DNA of 30,114 bases from assembly GCA_910579495.1 (NCBI GenBank), contig CAJTVD010000050.1, forward strand, positions 1 through 30,114. The letters run 5' to 3'. Position 1 is the stretch's first letter. Every line of letters starts with the position of its first letter. The position numbers were made by a program, and so were the translations under genes. This DNA is from an uncultured Lachnospiraceae bacterium (GTDB lineage Bacteria; Bacillota; Clostridia; Lachnospirales; Lachnospiraceae). Positions 14,807 through 23,223 of this stretch are shown here, piece after piece. The notes under the pieces were generated by a model that was not told the DNA's origin, searched no databases, and was given only the letters and a program-made list of their open reading frames with translations.

Positions 14807-15655
14807 ATGTTTTGCAATATTGATTTTAAATTAATTCAGAAATCAAAATTATTTGAAAGAGAAGAAAACGAACTCAAGCATATAGTGACAGTAAATGCAC
14901 AATTTATTGTTTTGGCAAATACAAATGAACGTTTCATGAAAATAGTAAATAATAATTATGCAACGTTTGATGGAGAAGTGCCATTAAAGTTTGCAAGAAT
15001 GACAAGAGAATATAAAAAGGCAGAAGCAATTAAAGGAAGTGAAATAATATATGATTTTATTGATTATGCCCAACAGAGAGATATGAGTATTTTTTTGCTA
15101 GGAGGAAAGGAATCTTCAAACAAGAAATCCGTAGATATTATTAGGAATAAATACGGAGTAAGTGTTCAAGGATATTCACCCCAATATGATGAATATCCGT
15201 TTTCCAGCGTTTTTTGTGAGGTAAGCATAAAAAATATTCGAGAATTTTGCCCAGATATTCTTTTTGTTGGCCTTGGAGCCCCAAAGCAGGAGTATTTCAT
15301 TGATGACCATAAAGATATTTTCAAACAGTTAGGTATTAAATATGTAATTGGATGCGGTGGGACATTTGAATTTTTGTCTGGAAATATTAAACGGGCACCA
15401 AAATGGGTTTCTGAGATTGGGTTAGAGGGATTTTACAGGCTTTTTCAAGAGATGACATTGGTAAGGATGAAACGTATATTATTCTCGTTCAAATTTTTTA
15501 AATATTTGTGGAAGTCACCCTCGTTTCCCCGCCCAATAGAAATTAAGATAAATCAGCAAATATGTAAAGCGATACTGGCATTGAAAGAAAAGAGGATTCC
15601 GAGGCATAAGACAAAGATGATTGGCCTGAATAAATCTTTTAAGAGATTATATTAA
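14807..15655 (+). CDS. WecG/TagA/CpsF-type (GT26) glycosyltransferase with licD-derived tail
   Basis: This is a 282-residue enzyme. GT26 marks are clear: TVNAQFIVLAN (28-38), D55 in the FDGEVPL position, FLLGG (96-100), LGAPKQE (156-162) and GCGGTFEFLSG (182-192) followed by RAPKW. GT26 enzymes add the second sugar (often ManNAc or ManNAcA) onto the primed lipid, which fits the gene next to the priming transferase. Typical members end near residue 245. Here residues 262-282 (KRIPRHKTKMIGLNKSFKRL) match the end of the LicD protein at 26189, and the DNA matches too (15591-15672 with 26982-27063). The tail is thus a recombination scar and probably not needed for catalysis. Ribosome site GGGGGAG is unusually close to the ATG. 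Confidence 0.85.
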   Translation: MFCNIDFKLIQKSKLFEREENELKHIVTVNAQFIVLANTNERFMKIVNNNYATFDGEVPLKFARMTREYKKAEAIKGSEIIYDFIDYAQQRDMSIFLLGGKESSNKKSVDIIRNKYGVSVQGYSPQYDEYPFSSVFCEVSIKNIREFCPDILFVGLGAPKQEYFIDDHKDIFKQLGIKYVIGCGGTFEFLSGNIKRAPKWVSEIGLEGFYRLFQEMTLVRMKRILFSFKFFKYLWKSPSFPRPIEIKINQQICKAILALKEKRIPRHKTKMIGLNKSFKRLY

Positions 15656-15672
15656 GGAGGCATTCTTAAATG
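15591..15672 (+). repeat. licD 3'-end repeat, copy A
   Basis: These about 82 bases align with 26982-27063 at most positions, including the ribosome site (AAGGAGG) and the TTAAA before the next start. Copy A forms the end of the GT26 gene and the start region of the cytidylyltransferase gene; copy B is the true end of licD. Confidence 0.8.
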
Positions 15673-16122
15673 GTGATTGGTTATACAGCAGGTGTTTATG
15701 ATTTGTTTCATATTGGACACCTAAATTTATTAAAAAATGCAAAAGGAATGTGTGATAAATTAATAGTAGGTGTTACTACGGACGACTTGGTTACTTATAA
15801 AGGAAAGCATGCAATGATTCCTTTTGAGGATCGATTGGAAATTATAAGAAGCATTAAGTATGTTGATGCTGTTGTTCCGCAGAGTGATATGAATAAGCTG
15901 AGTATGTGTAAAAAAGTTGGTGCATCTATTTTGTTTGTTGGTGATGATTGGTATGGAACAGAGAAATGGGAAAAGTATGAAGAAGAATTTAAAGTGGAAG
16001 GTATAAAAATTGTTTATTTTCCATATACAAAGGGAGTTTCATCTACCTTAATTAATCAGGCATTGATTCAGGTACGTGATACACCGGAAACAGCAATAAA
16101 AAAGAATCATATTATAGTCTAG
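15670..16122 (+). CDS. TagD-like cytidylyltransferase
   Basis: The 150-residue protein is a single nucleotidyltransferase domain: GVYDLFHIGHLNLL carries the HxGH nucleotide-binding motif at 14-17, FEDRLEIIRSIKYVDAVVP matches the middle of TagD, FVGDDWYG follows, and YTKGVSST (119-126) stands for the RTEGISTT signature. TagD makes CDP-glycerol from CTP and glycerol-3-phosphate. The substrate here may be glycerol-phosphate or another alcohol phosphate. LicD-type transferases in the same locus can use CDP-linked donors, so the two may work together to decorate the polymer. AAGGAGG at 15655-15661 precedes the ATG. It is slightly longer than TagD, with an extra C-terminal 20 residues. Confidence 0.85.
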   Translation: MVIGYTAGVYDLFHIGHLNLLKNAKGMCDKLIVGVTTDDLVTYKGKHAMIPFEDRLEIIRSIKYVDAVVPQSDMNKLSMCKKVGASILFVGDDWYGTEKWEKYEEEFKVEGIKIVYFPYTKGVSSTLINQALIQVRDTPETAIKKNHIIV

Positions 16123-16165
16123 GGACTAAAAGTTTATTTTTCATATGGAGGATTAAATTAAACTT

Positions 16166-17026
16166 ATGTTTGTAAAAAAGGTTATGAAAACACTATTGCC
16201 ATCTAATATCGTAAAGATGTTATCTAATATAAATAAAGGGTTTTCTGTTTATATTGGTAGAGTACAGCTTAGTTTTCTTGTTGTTTCCGTAGGACAGGCA
16301 TGCAATTTCAAGTGTCGTGATTGTGCTAATTTTGCGCCTATCAGTCCGGATAGTTTTAGAAGATATGATGTTAATGATATAAAGAGCGATTTGGCAAAAT
16401 TGTTTGAGAATATTAAGTACATAAATTTAGTTCAGATTCAAGGAGGGGAACCATTTTTATATAGCGATTTGATAGAGTTATTAAATTTTTTACAGGAAAA
16501 TAAATCTAAAGTGCATGAAATTTCTATTGCAACAAATGGCAGTATCATTCCTCAGGAGAAGGTTTTAGAATGCCTAAAGAAAAATGATGTGTTAGTTCGA
16601 ATAAGTGATTATGGAATATCGGAAAAATCATGTTCTGATTTGTTGGGAAGGCTTAGTGAGGGGGGTATTCGGTCATATATATATTCTTTTGGGAGTAATC
16701 AGTCTTTATGGTTTGATTGTGGGAATAAAAATGTAAAGTATGAGGATGATAAGAGAATAGTTAGAAAAAGATATCATTCATGTGTTTTTAAGGACTGCTT
16801 AACATTAGAACGTGGCGAGTTGTCTTATTGCAGTAGGTCAACAAACAGCTATGTAATTCAAGGATTTACAAGAGAATATACCGATTATTTTAATTTGAGA
16901 GATACAAGAAGTAAATATCGGATAAAATTGGCTAAATATTTAGTTTATCGGCATCCTATGCAGGCTTGCTGTTATTGTAATGGCACAGATAATGATTATC
17001 TAATTCCCCCGGCGATACAAATGTGA
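16166..17026 (+). CDS. Radical SAM protein of a polysaccharide locus
   Basis: This is a 286-residue protein. The radical SAM cluster motif is CNFKCRDC (C46, C50, C53), followed by QGGEPF (92-97) and ATNGS (122-126), the usual SAM-binding features. Further Cys residues (C206, C211, C222 and C268, C269, C271 in ACCYC) suggest an extra, SPASM-like iron-sulfur site. The substrate is unknown; its place next to the cytidylyltransferase and LicD genes suggests modification of a phospho-alcohol or sugar rather than a peptide. No precursor peptide gene is adjacent. A GGAGG at 16147-16151 lies 14 bases before the ATG, a little far. A sister gene's last codons survive at 27068-27148. Confidence 0.8.
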   Translation: MFVKKVMKTLLPSNIVKMLSNINKGFSVYIGRVQLSFLVVSVGQACNFKCRDCANFAPISPDSFRRYDVNDIKSDLAKLFENIKYINLVQIQGGEPFLYSDLIELLNFLQENKSKVHEISIATNGSIIPQEKVLECLKKNDVLVRISDYGISEKSCSDLLGRLSEGGIRSYIYSFGSNQSLWFDCGNKNVKYEDDKRIVRKRYHSCVFKDCLTLERGELSYCSRSTNSYVIQGFTREYTDYFNLRDTRSKYRIKLAKYLVYRHPMQACCYCNGTDNDYLIPPAIQM

Positions 17027-17070
17027 AAAATTTTTAAGTATACCAATGGATTATGTAGAGGAAGAGTACA

Positions 17071-18123
17071 ATGAAGAAAATTGCTATATTTCAAGCTGAT
17101 TTAAAAGTTGGCGGAATACAACGTTCCCTAATTAATCTTTTGGAAAGTCCTGTATTAAAGGATTATGAAGTGGATGTATATTTGTTTTCGAGAGATATCT
17201 TTTATGATATTAATAACTTAAGAAAAGATATTCATTTATATTATCTGAATCCTTTTCCATATTGGTTTCGCTTTATTCCCTTTAGCATTATAAGACATAT
17301 GATATTTTATTCTGATATAACCAAGCAATATGAGTATGTTTTTGATTTTGACAGTTATCGCCAGGAATGTGCATATTGTACAATCAATATGAAAAATGCG
17401 AAAAAGATTATGTGGATTCACAATGATATAAAGCAAAAGTTACATTACGAAAGAAAATATAGAATCCTTTATTTCTTTTTTAAAGGAAAATATAAGTTTT
17501 ATGATGAATTTGTGGCGGTATCAGATGGGGTTGTAGAACCCTTTAGAAAGTGCAGCAAATGCAAAGACTCAAAAATAACAGTTATTCCCAATATTGTTAA
17601 TGTCAAACACATTTTAGAAAAATGTCATGAACAATCAGAGGTGTTTGTGGACAACACAAAATATAATGTAGTATGTACAGGAAAAATTGGTATACAAAAA
17701 GGCTATGATTTTTTATTAAAAGATATTTATGCTGTATATAAAAAAAGAACAGATTTACGTTGCTATATTGTAGGAGATGGACCGGATTATAGCCGCTATA
17801 AAAAGTGGGTAGCGCAGCATGGCTTATCGGATGTTGTATTTTTTCTGGGAAATCAGAAAAACCCATTTTCAATTATGGGTCAAATGGATGCATTTTGTCT
17901 TGAATCCAGATATGAAGGGCAGGGAATAGTATTATGGGAAGCTAAATGCCTTGGATTGCATTTAATTTTTCCCAAGAGGTTGGAAAAGTACAATGTCTGT
18001 TTAACGGGGGTAGAAAACATACAGGAGGCATTAATAAATTCAAAAAAGAAAAAGAAGAAGTTTGATTATTTAGATAATTATTATAATTACATTGAAATGC
18101 AGTATAAAAAACTGTTAGTTTAA
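17071..18123 (+). CDS. GT4-like glycosyltransferase
   Basis: The 350-residue protein has a GT-B layout. The N-terminal half opens with KKIAIFQADLKVGGIQRSLINLL, a glycine-rich acceptor-side loop. The C-terminal half has a linker (VIPNIVNVKHI), KIGIQKGYDFLL, YIVGDGPDY and ESRYEGQGIVLWEA; the last stands for the usual ExxxxE donor-binding motif with E in SRYEGQG. It should transfer a sugar from a nucleotide donor to the growing lipid-linked unit in the cytoplasm. Lys-rich codons (KKKKKK) and very low GC near the end are like the rest of the cassette. Donor and linkage cannot be told from the sequence. Confidence 0.85.
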   Translation: MKKIAIFQADLKVGGIQRSLINLLESPVLKDYEVDVYLFSRDIFYDINNLRKDIHLYYLNPFPYWFRFIPFSIIRHMIFYSDITKQYEYVFDFDSYRQECAYCTINMKNAKKIMWIHNDIKQKLHYERKYRILYFFFKGKYKFYDEFVAVSDGVVEPFRKCSKCKDSKITVIPNIVNVKHILEKCHEQSEVFVDNTKYNVVCTGKIGIQKGYDFLLKDIYAVYKKRTDLRCYIVGDGPDYSRYKKWVAQHGLSDVVFFLGNQKNPFSIMGQMDAFCLESRYEGQGIVLWEAKCLGLHLIFPKRLEKYNVCLTGVENIQEALINSKKKKKKFDYLDNYYNYIEMQYKKLLV

Positions 18124-18179
18124 TGAATAATAAATTAAAAACACATATAGTTTATTGGTAATTATAATGGTGAGTTAGA

Positions 18180-19373
18180 ATGAAAATAACATATAGCAGA
18201 ATTTTAATGTGGCTGCTTATTATGAGTCCTATAGCAGATAATATTAATGGTTATCTGTTATTAAATGGAATAAGTTCAAGCATTAGTATAATTATAAAAA
18301 CATTTATTTTTATGTTTTGTATATTTTTATCGCTTAGAATTACCACAGTTAAAAAGGCATTTCAAATTATTGGTATGCTATTTTTCTTTATATTCCAGAT
18401 TATTGTGTTTGCATTCAGTGACTCTGGTGGAGTGGCGTATAACGTTTCTGCATTGATTAAGTTATTAACTCCAATAGTTATTGTGATGGCCGTCAGGTCA
18501 TTATCAGTTAATGATAGGAATATCACAGTATATATAAATACAATTATAAATTTTTATAGTTGGTTTTTTCCAATATCATTGATAGTGCCGAAACTTTTTA
18601 ATATTGGTTACGCAACATATGATGGTGGAATAGGTAATAAAGGTTTCTATTATGCCGGAAATGAAATTAGTATTGTAATGATTATTATTTTGATGGTGGA
18701 GGTCGTCAAATATAAAAATAGTAAGAGTAAAGCTAATTTATTAAATTTTTTATTAGGGATAATAAGTGTTCTTTATCTTGGAACAAAGTCGGTTTATATT
18801 TCGCTGTTAGTTTTTATTGTTGTTGCGTTGTATTCAAAACAAAATATAAATAAAAAGATATTAAACTTTGCTTTCATTACACCTGCTATATTTTTTGGGG
18901 GATGGTATGTAATTAATAATGTAGCGTTTGTTACACGCAATTTGGAGACACTAATATGGAAATACTCTGTGAGTTCCACCGGAATAATTAATTTTTTATT
19001 ATCGGGACGCGAAATACAGTTAAGCAATGCGAGGAAATTAGTATATAGTGAAAATATTCTACAAAAGATATTTTGGGGGATAGGTTCGAATACAGCGGAA
19101 AATGAATTGCGGGTGTTAATTGAAATGGATTTATTTGATTTGTTTATAAGGTTTGGTATAGTAGTTTCAATTATCATAATAGGCTTTTATATAAAGTATA
19201 TTAAAAGGGTAATGCAGTCCAGGCAGCTTTTATGCATTATAGGAATTAGTTTGGTATATGGGGCTTCTTTCTTTGCAGGACATATGCTTTTTTCTCCTAT
19301 GGTGAGCATTGTCCTTGCAATTTTATTATTAAAATTTGAATTTGCATTAGAAATGGCAGAGAGGGTATTTTAG
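18180..19373 (+). CDS. O-antigen polymerase/ligase-like membrane protein (Wzy candidate 1)
   Basis: This is a 397-residue, strongly hydrophobic protein with around ten or more membrane helices. A larger polar loop between about 260 and 325 includes SSTGIINFLLSGREIQLSN, in the style of the SGR(e) periplasmic loop of O-antigen polymerases. The family would join repeat units on the outer face of the membrane. GGTGAG precedes the ATG. The window has two more genes of this kind (24870, 29521), so this one may belong to an older version of the locus; it is intact. The broken glycosyltransferase gene starts 3 bases after its stop. Confidence 0.75.
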   Translation: MKITYSRILMWLLIMSPIADNINGYLLLNGISSSISIIIKTFIFMFCIFLSLRITTVKKAFQIIGMLFFFIFQIIVFAFSDSGGVAYNVSALIKLLTPIVIVMAVRSLSVNDRNITVYINTIINFYSWFFPISLIVPKLFNIGYATYDGGIGNKGFYYAGNEISIVMIIILMVEVVKYKNSKSKANLLNFLLGIISVLYLGTKSVYISLLVFIVVALYSKQNINKKILNFAFITPAIFFGGWYVINNVAFVTRNLETLIWKYSVSSTGIINFLLSGREIQLSNARKLVYSENILQKIFWGIGSNTAENELRVLIEMDLFDLFIRFGIVVSIIIIGFYIKYIKRVMQSRQLLCIIGISLVYGASFFAGHMLFSPMVSIVLAILLLKFEFALEMAERVF

Positions 19374-19376
19374 GTA

Positions 19377-20175
19377 ATGGCCAAGTATTTGGATAGAATC
19401 ATAAGTTTTACAGGACAAATTAAAAGAGCCAGGTATTATGGAAACACTTTTTATAAATCAGTATGTTATCTATTTAAAAAACTTGGATATTCAAATGATG
19501 TTTTGTTGTTTTTAGAGGTACGTAATAAAGTTAGCAATTATGTCAGAAAGAAATATTGTAAAAATTTAGAATTGACATATTACACTGATGAAAGATATGA
19601 AGAAAATAATAAGGATGTTTGGATATGCTGGTTTCAGGGAATGGAGAATGCACCTGCAATTGTACAAAAATGTAGAATCAGTCAATTATTGGCTTAGTGA
19701 CAAAATATGGTGGCATTTGGATCGATGCTACTGTGTTATTAAGCGGAAAACTTCCAAATTATATTGAAAGGACTTCGTTTTTTTTATCCAGACGGAAAAA
19801 GGTGATATTACAAAGACAGGTGAAAGTTGGTTTATTAAATCAAATAAAAACAATCGTATATTATTGGCTACAAAACAATTGTATTATGAATATTTAAAAA
19901 AGGAAGCCAAAATAAAAGACTATTTTATAACATATATTTTAATGACTATGGCTATAGAAAGATATCCGGATGACTGGAACCAGACACCTAAGATTCCCAA
20001 TGAGATTCCCTTAATGCTGGGAAAGGTTCTCCTTGATGAATTTGATGAAAACTATTGGAGGGAGATGCACAGGCTTAGTTCGGTACATAAATTGACTTAT
20101 AAATTAGATATGTCTGAAAGTAGTGGCAATACATATTATCATCATATAATTAATGAGAAATACATTGAAACATAA
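19377..20175 (+). pseudogene. Broken capsular glycosyltransferase (Caps_synth/GT32-like)
   Basis: Three reading frames together give one protein of the capsular polysaccharide synthesis family (PF05704). Frame 1, 19377-19697, ends after DVWICWFQGMENAPAIVQKC. Frame 2, from 19697, has TKYGGIWIDATVLLSGKLP, which contains the donor-binding DxD-like part. Frame 3, to 20175, has SWFIKSNKNNRILLATKQLY and the conserved C-terminal region. About 50-60 residues expected between the first two parts are missing, so there is a deletion with frameshift near 19690. A second frameshift lies close to an 8-T run at 19778-19785. It cannot make an active enzyme. Confidence 0.85.
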
Positions 20176-20219
20176 AATGTACTGGTAGTGGCATTATATT
20201 TGTTTTATAGTTTTTAGTC

Positions 20220-20908
20220 GTGATGGGGATTGGAGATGGGACTTGTTTGGGGGCAGTGAGACATAGGGGATTTATTCCCTGGGATGATGATAGAGATATT
20301 GCAATGCCGAATAAAGATTTTGAAAAATTTATGAATATCGCGAAAAAGGAGTTACCTGAAAATCTTGCATTAATAACGCTGGAATCGACAGAACACAGGT
20401 GGCTTTTATGTGTAAAGATTCATGATGTCAATACGACATTTATAGAAAATCATATGAAAGAATATAAGGAGAATTATTCTGGGATATTTGTTGATATAAT
20501 GCCTCTGTATGGAATATCAGAAGGCAAAGGAAAAAAAGCATTATTTACCTCAATAGTTGTCATGTTATTGAGAATGAATAATAAGAGACAACGGCCTTTC
20601 AGCGACCGTGGAAGTATTGCAGGAAAGTTACTATGGATTATCATGAGACCCATCAACTGTATAGTTGATCTGTTCAAGATTCAAAAGCGGATACTTTACG
20701 CTCTTTTATATTTGTTCCAATATGGGAATGGATACAAACGTTGGAGTATGCAGATATTCGCTTAATCAGCAGACACTATTTAACAAAGCAGTTTGGTGAA
20801 TACATGCAGTTGCCACCCAAAAACCAGAGAATTGATCATGGAAACGGGGCAATTATAGATTTACATAAATCATATAGAGTATATCAGCAAGGGATAGGCC
20901 AATTATAG
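20220..20908 (+). pseudogene. Broken licD-family gene
   Basis: Frame 1 (20220-20765) reads GTCLGAVRHRGFIPWDDD followed by RDIAMP, the LicD nucleotidyltransferase core, and is close to the intact LicD at 26189 (GTCIGAVRHKGFIPWDDD). About 30 N-terminal residues are missing. After a frameshift near 20745 another frame gives the LicD end: RHYLTKQFGEYMQLPP, then DLHKSYRVY, to the TAG at 20906. The central part is about 40 residues shorter than in the intact copy. The gene is dead but shows that a second LicD step once existed. Confidence 0.85.
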
Positions 20909-20930
20909 AGTGCAGAAGGAAATTTTTAAA

Positions 20931-21971
20931 ATGGTAATTGACAAAGAATATTGTATGAGTTCTTATCTTATGTATCGGTATGTGTTTGATAAAGGCAGGT
21001 CATTCCAAAACGACCGAAGTTGCAATACTGTGGATATTACATTCCCGAGAATTCCTGTTCAGACAGCGGAGGAACTTTTAGCAGTGCTGGAAAGCAGTGT
21101 AAAGAATGCATGTAAAGATGGAAGAGCGGTATTAGCACTCAGTGGAGGCATTGATTCAGCTATACTGGCAAAATTTATGCCGAAGGGATCTAGGGCATAT
21201 ACCTTTCGATGTGTTGTACCAGGGAAACAGGTGACAGATGAATCAGCGCAGGCATATAAATGGGCAAAGTTGAATGGATTGGAGCATGAAGTGGTTGATA
21301 TTTACTGGGAGGATATTGTATCTGCCAGTGAATTGTTAATGAGGCATAAAGGTGCGCCGATTCATTCCATTGAAGGGCAGATATATTTAGCGGCCAAGAA
21401 AGCAAAAGAAGTTGGTGCTGTTAAGTTTATTTTTGGAGAAAATGCAGACATTATATTTGGTGGGATGGACGGATTATTGTCAAGGCATTGGCTGTATTCG
21501 GAGTTTGTTGAACGTTATACATATATTATGCCATACAAGGTACTGAAGAAGCCACAGTTAATACTGGAGCCCTATCAAGAATTTGAAGTTGATGGACATA
21601 TTGACGGACATGATTTTGTAAATAAATATTTCCGGCAGGAAGCACTTGGGACGTACAATAACGCATGCGAAGCAGCAGGTATTGAATTTGTAGGGCCATA
21701 TTCAATGACATATCTGGATGGTTCCATTGACTATACCAGAATTCGCAGTGGAGAAACAAAATATTTAATTAGGGAAGCATTTAAGATTTTGTATCCAGAG
21801 GAGACAATGCCGATTAAGATTCCGATGCCGCGTCCAATGGATGAATGGCTTGAAGCATGGCAAGGGCCAAAGAGACAGGAATTTATTCCTCATAGTACTG
21901 ATAATATGACAGGAGATCAGAAGTGGATGGTATGGGCATTAGAAAAATATTTGGATTTGCTTGATGTATAG
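20931..21971 (+). CDS. Asparagine synthase-like ligase without glutaminase domain
   Basis: ATG 20931 follows AGAAGGA; it gives 346 residues (the GTG at 20910 is a less likely start). The PP-loop ATP-binding motif SGGIDS is at 71-76, with FGENADIIFGG near 170, as in the synthetase half of AsnB. The N-terminal class II glutaminase domain with its Cys2 is absent. Such truncated AsnB relatives activate a carboxylate with ATP and join it to an amine supplied some other way, for example amidation of a uronic acid or attachment of an amino acid to a sugar. The gene sits 31 bases ahead of the DUF362 gene, so they probably act on the same substrate. Confidence 0.8.
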   Translation: MVIDKEYCMSSYLMYRYVFDKGRSFQNDRSCNTVDITFPRIPVQTAEELLAVLESSVKNACKDGRAVLALSGGIDSAILAKFMPKGSRAYTFRCVVPGKQVTDESAQAYKWAKLNGLEHEVVDIYWEDIVSASELLMRHKGAPIHSIEGQIYLAAKKAKEVGAVKFIFGENADIIFGGMDGLLSRHWLYSEFVERYTYIMPYKVLKKPQLILEPYQEFEVDGHIDGHDFVNKYFRQEALGTYNNACEAAGIEFVGPYSMTYLDGSIDYTRIRSGETKYLIREAFKILYPEETMPIKIPMPRPMDEWLEAWQGPKRQEFIPHSTDNMTGDQKWMVWALEKYLDLLDV

Positions 21972-22002
21972 ATTATAAATATATCAATGTGTGGAGGATA
22001 AG

Positions 22003-23217
22003 ATGAATAAAGTTGCTATTGGACATGCCGATAACTATCGTCTGGAGACGATTAGGAAAGTATTAGGGGAATGTTTTGCAGATATGGGATTGCCTCGAAC
22101 CAATCCTCTGGGGCAATATATAAAACCTGGAAATAAAGTATTTATAAAACCAAATTGGGTAGCATCTAGATGGAGAGCATCATGCCCGCATAAAGACACG
22201 CTGTATTCTGTAATCACACATCCCAATGTGATAGAGGGAGTTGTGGATTATGTAGCAGAAGCTCTTGGGGGGGAAGGCGAGATTATTATAGGTGATAATC
22301 CATCCATAGATGCAGATTTTTCAGAACTGATGGATTTTACCCAAATTAAAAGGCTTGAAAATCATTATAATGTAAAAGTAACAATATTGGATTTACGTCC
22401 GCTTGTATGTGATAATTTATTGAATTATGGAAAAAAGAATTTAATGGTATCCCAAAGCGGTGATCCGGCGGGAACAGTGGAAATTAATCTTGGTAAGGAA
22501 TCTTTATTATATGGTCTTGACCCTGTGAGATTCCGCGGTGTTTTTGATGAAAGAGATGAGACAGTAGCGTCTCATACAGGAGAAACGCAGCTTTATACAT
22601 TTGCAAAGAGTCTGTATGATGCTGATGTATATATATCAATCCCGAAGATGAAAACACATCAGAAGGTAGGGGCAACTCTTAATCTGAAAGGTTTGGTTGG
22701 GAGTATTTCTAATAAGAATCAGCTTGTGCATTGGCAGGTAGGATATCCGGAAATACATGGGGATGAGTATCCCAGCAAAGAGGCATGGGAAGCCGGAAGG
22801 AATGCAAAAGTGAAACATAGGGGTGCATGGCCAGGGAATGATACTATCTGGAGAATGGTAGTGGATTTATATAAAGCCATGCTGAAAAAGGAGCGTACAT
22901 ATTTGTCTGTTATTGATGGTATTGTTGCAGGTGAAGGGCAAGGGCCTTTTTGTCCGACAAGCAAAAACGCAAATACAATCATTATGGGAGATGATTTGCT
23001 TGCAGTTGATTGTGTTGCGGCAAGGTATATGGGATTAGACCCTCAGAAAATCAGTTATCTTTCATATTTTTTGAACAACAAAGGGGCTGGTATGGCTTAT
23101 GAGGATATTACAGTGTTGTGTGGTAACAAAGAAATTAATAATTTTTTTATGTCAGATTCCAGATATGCAGATTTTCTTGTTGTAAAGCAATGGGAAAGTA
23201 TTAAGGTGAAGGAATGA
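22003..23217 (+). CDS. DUF362 family protein
   Basis: ATG 22003 follows GGAGG (start MNKVAIGHADNY; 404 residues). The DUF362 pattern is clear: KPGNKVFIKPNWV, THPNVIEGVVDYV, GDNPS, DVYISIPKMKTHQKVGATL with NLKGLVGS, VIDGIVAGEGQGP and LLAVDCVAARYMG. Many DUF362 proteins carry a ferredoxin-type Cys cluster; none is present here. The biochemical role of the family is not settled. Pairing with an AsnB-like ligase and a place just before the flippase suggest a step in making or loading a non-sugar group of the repeat unit. This is inference from context. Confidence 0.8.
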   Translation: MNKVAIGHADNYRLETIRKVLGECFADMGLPRTNPLGQYIKPGNKVFIKPNWVASRWRASCPHKDTLYSVITHPNVIEGVVDYVAEALGGEGEIIIGDNPSIDADFSELMDFTQIKRLENHYNVKVTILDLRPLVCDNLLNYGKKNLMVSQSGDPAGTVEINLGKESLLYGLDPVRFRGVFDERDETVASHTGETQLYTFAKSLYDADVYISIPKMKTHQKVGATLNLKGLVGSISNKNQLVHWQVGYPEIHGDEYPSKEAWEAGRNAKVKHRGAWPGNDTIWRMVVDLYKAMLKKERTYLSVIDGIVAGEGQGPFCPTSKNANTIIMGDDLLAVDCVAARYMGLDPQKISYLSYFLNNKGAGMAYEDITVLCGNKEINNFFMSDSRYADFLVVKQWESIKVKE

Positions 23218-23223
23218 GTTGCT

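Noticed and set aside
19778..19785. 8-T run as a slipped-strand phase-variation site in the capsular transferase
   Set aside because: The gene also carries a separate deletion with frameshift near 19690, so changes in the T-run could not restore it.
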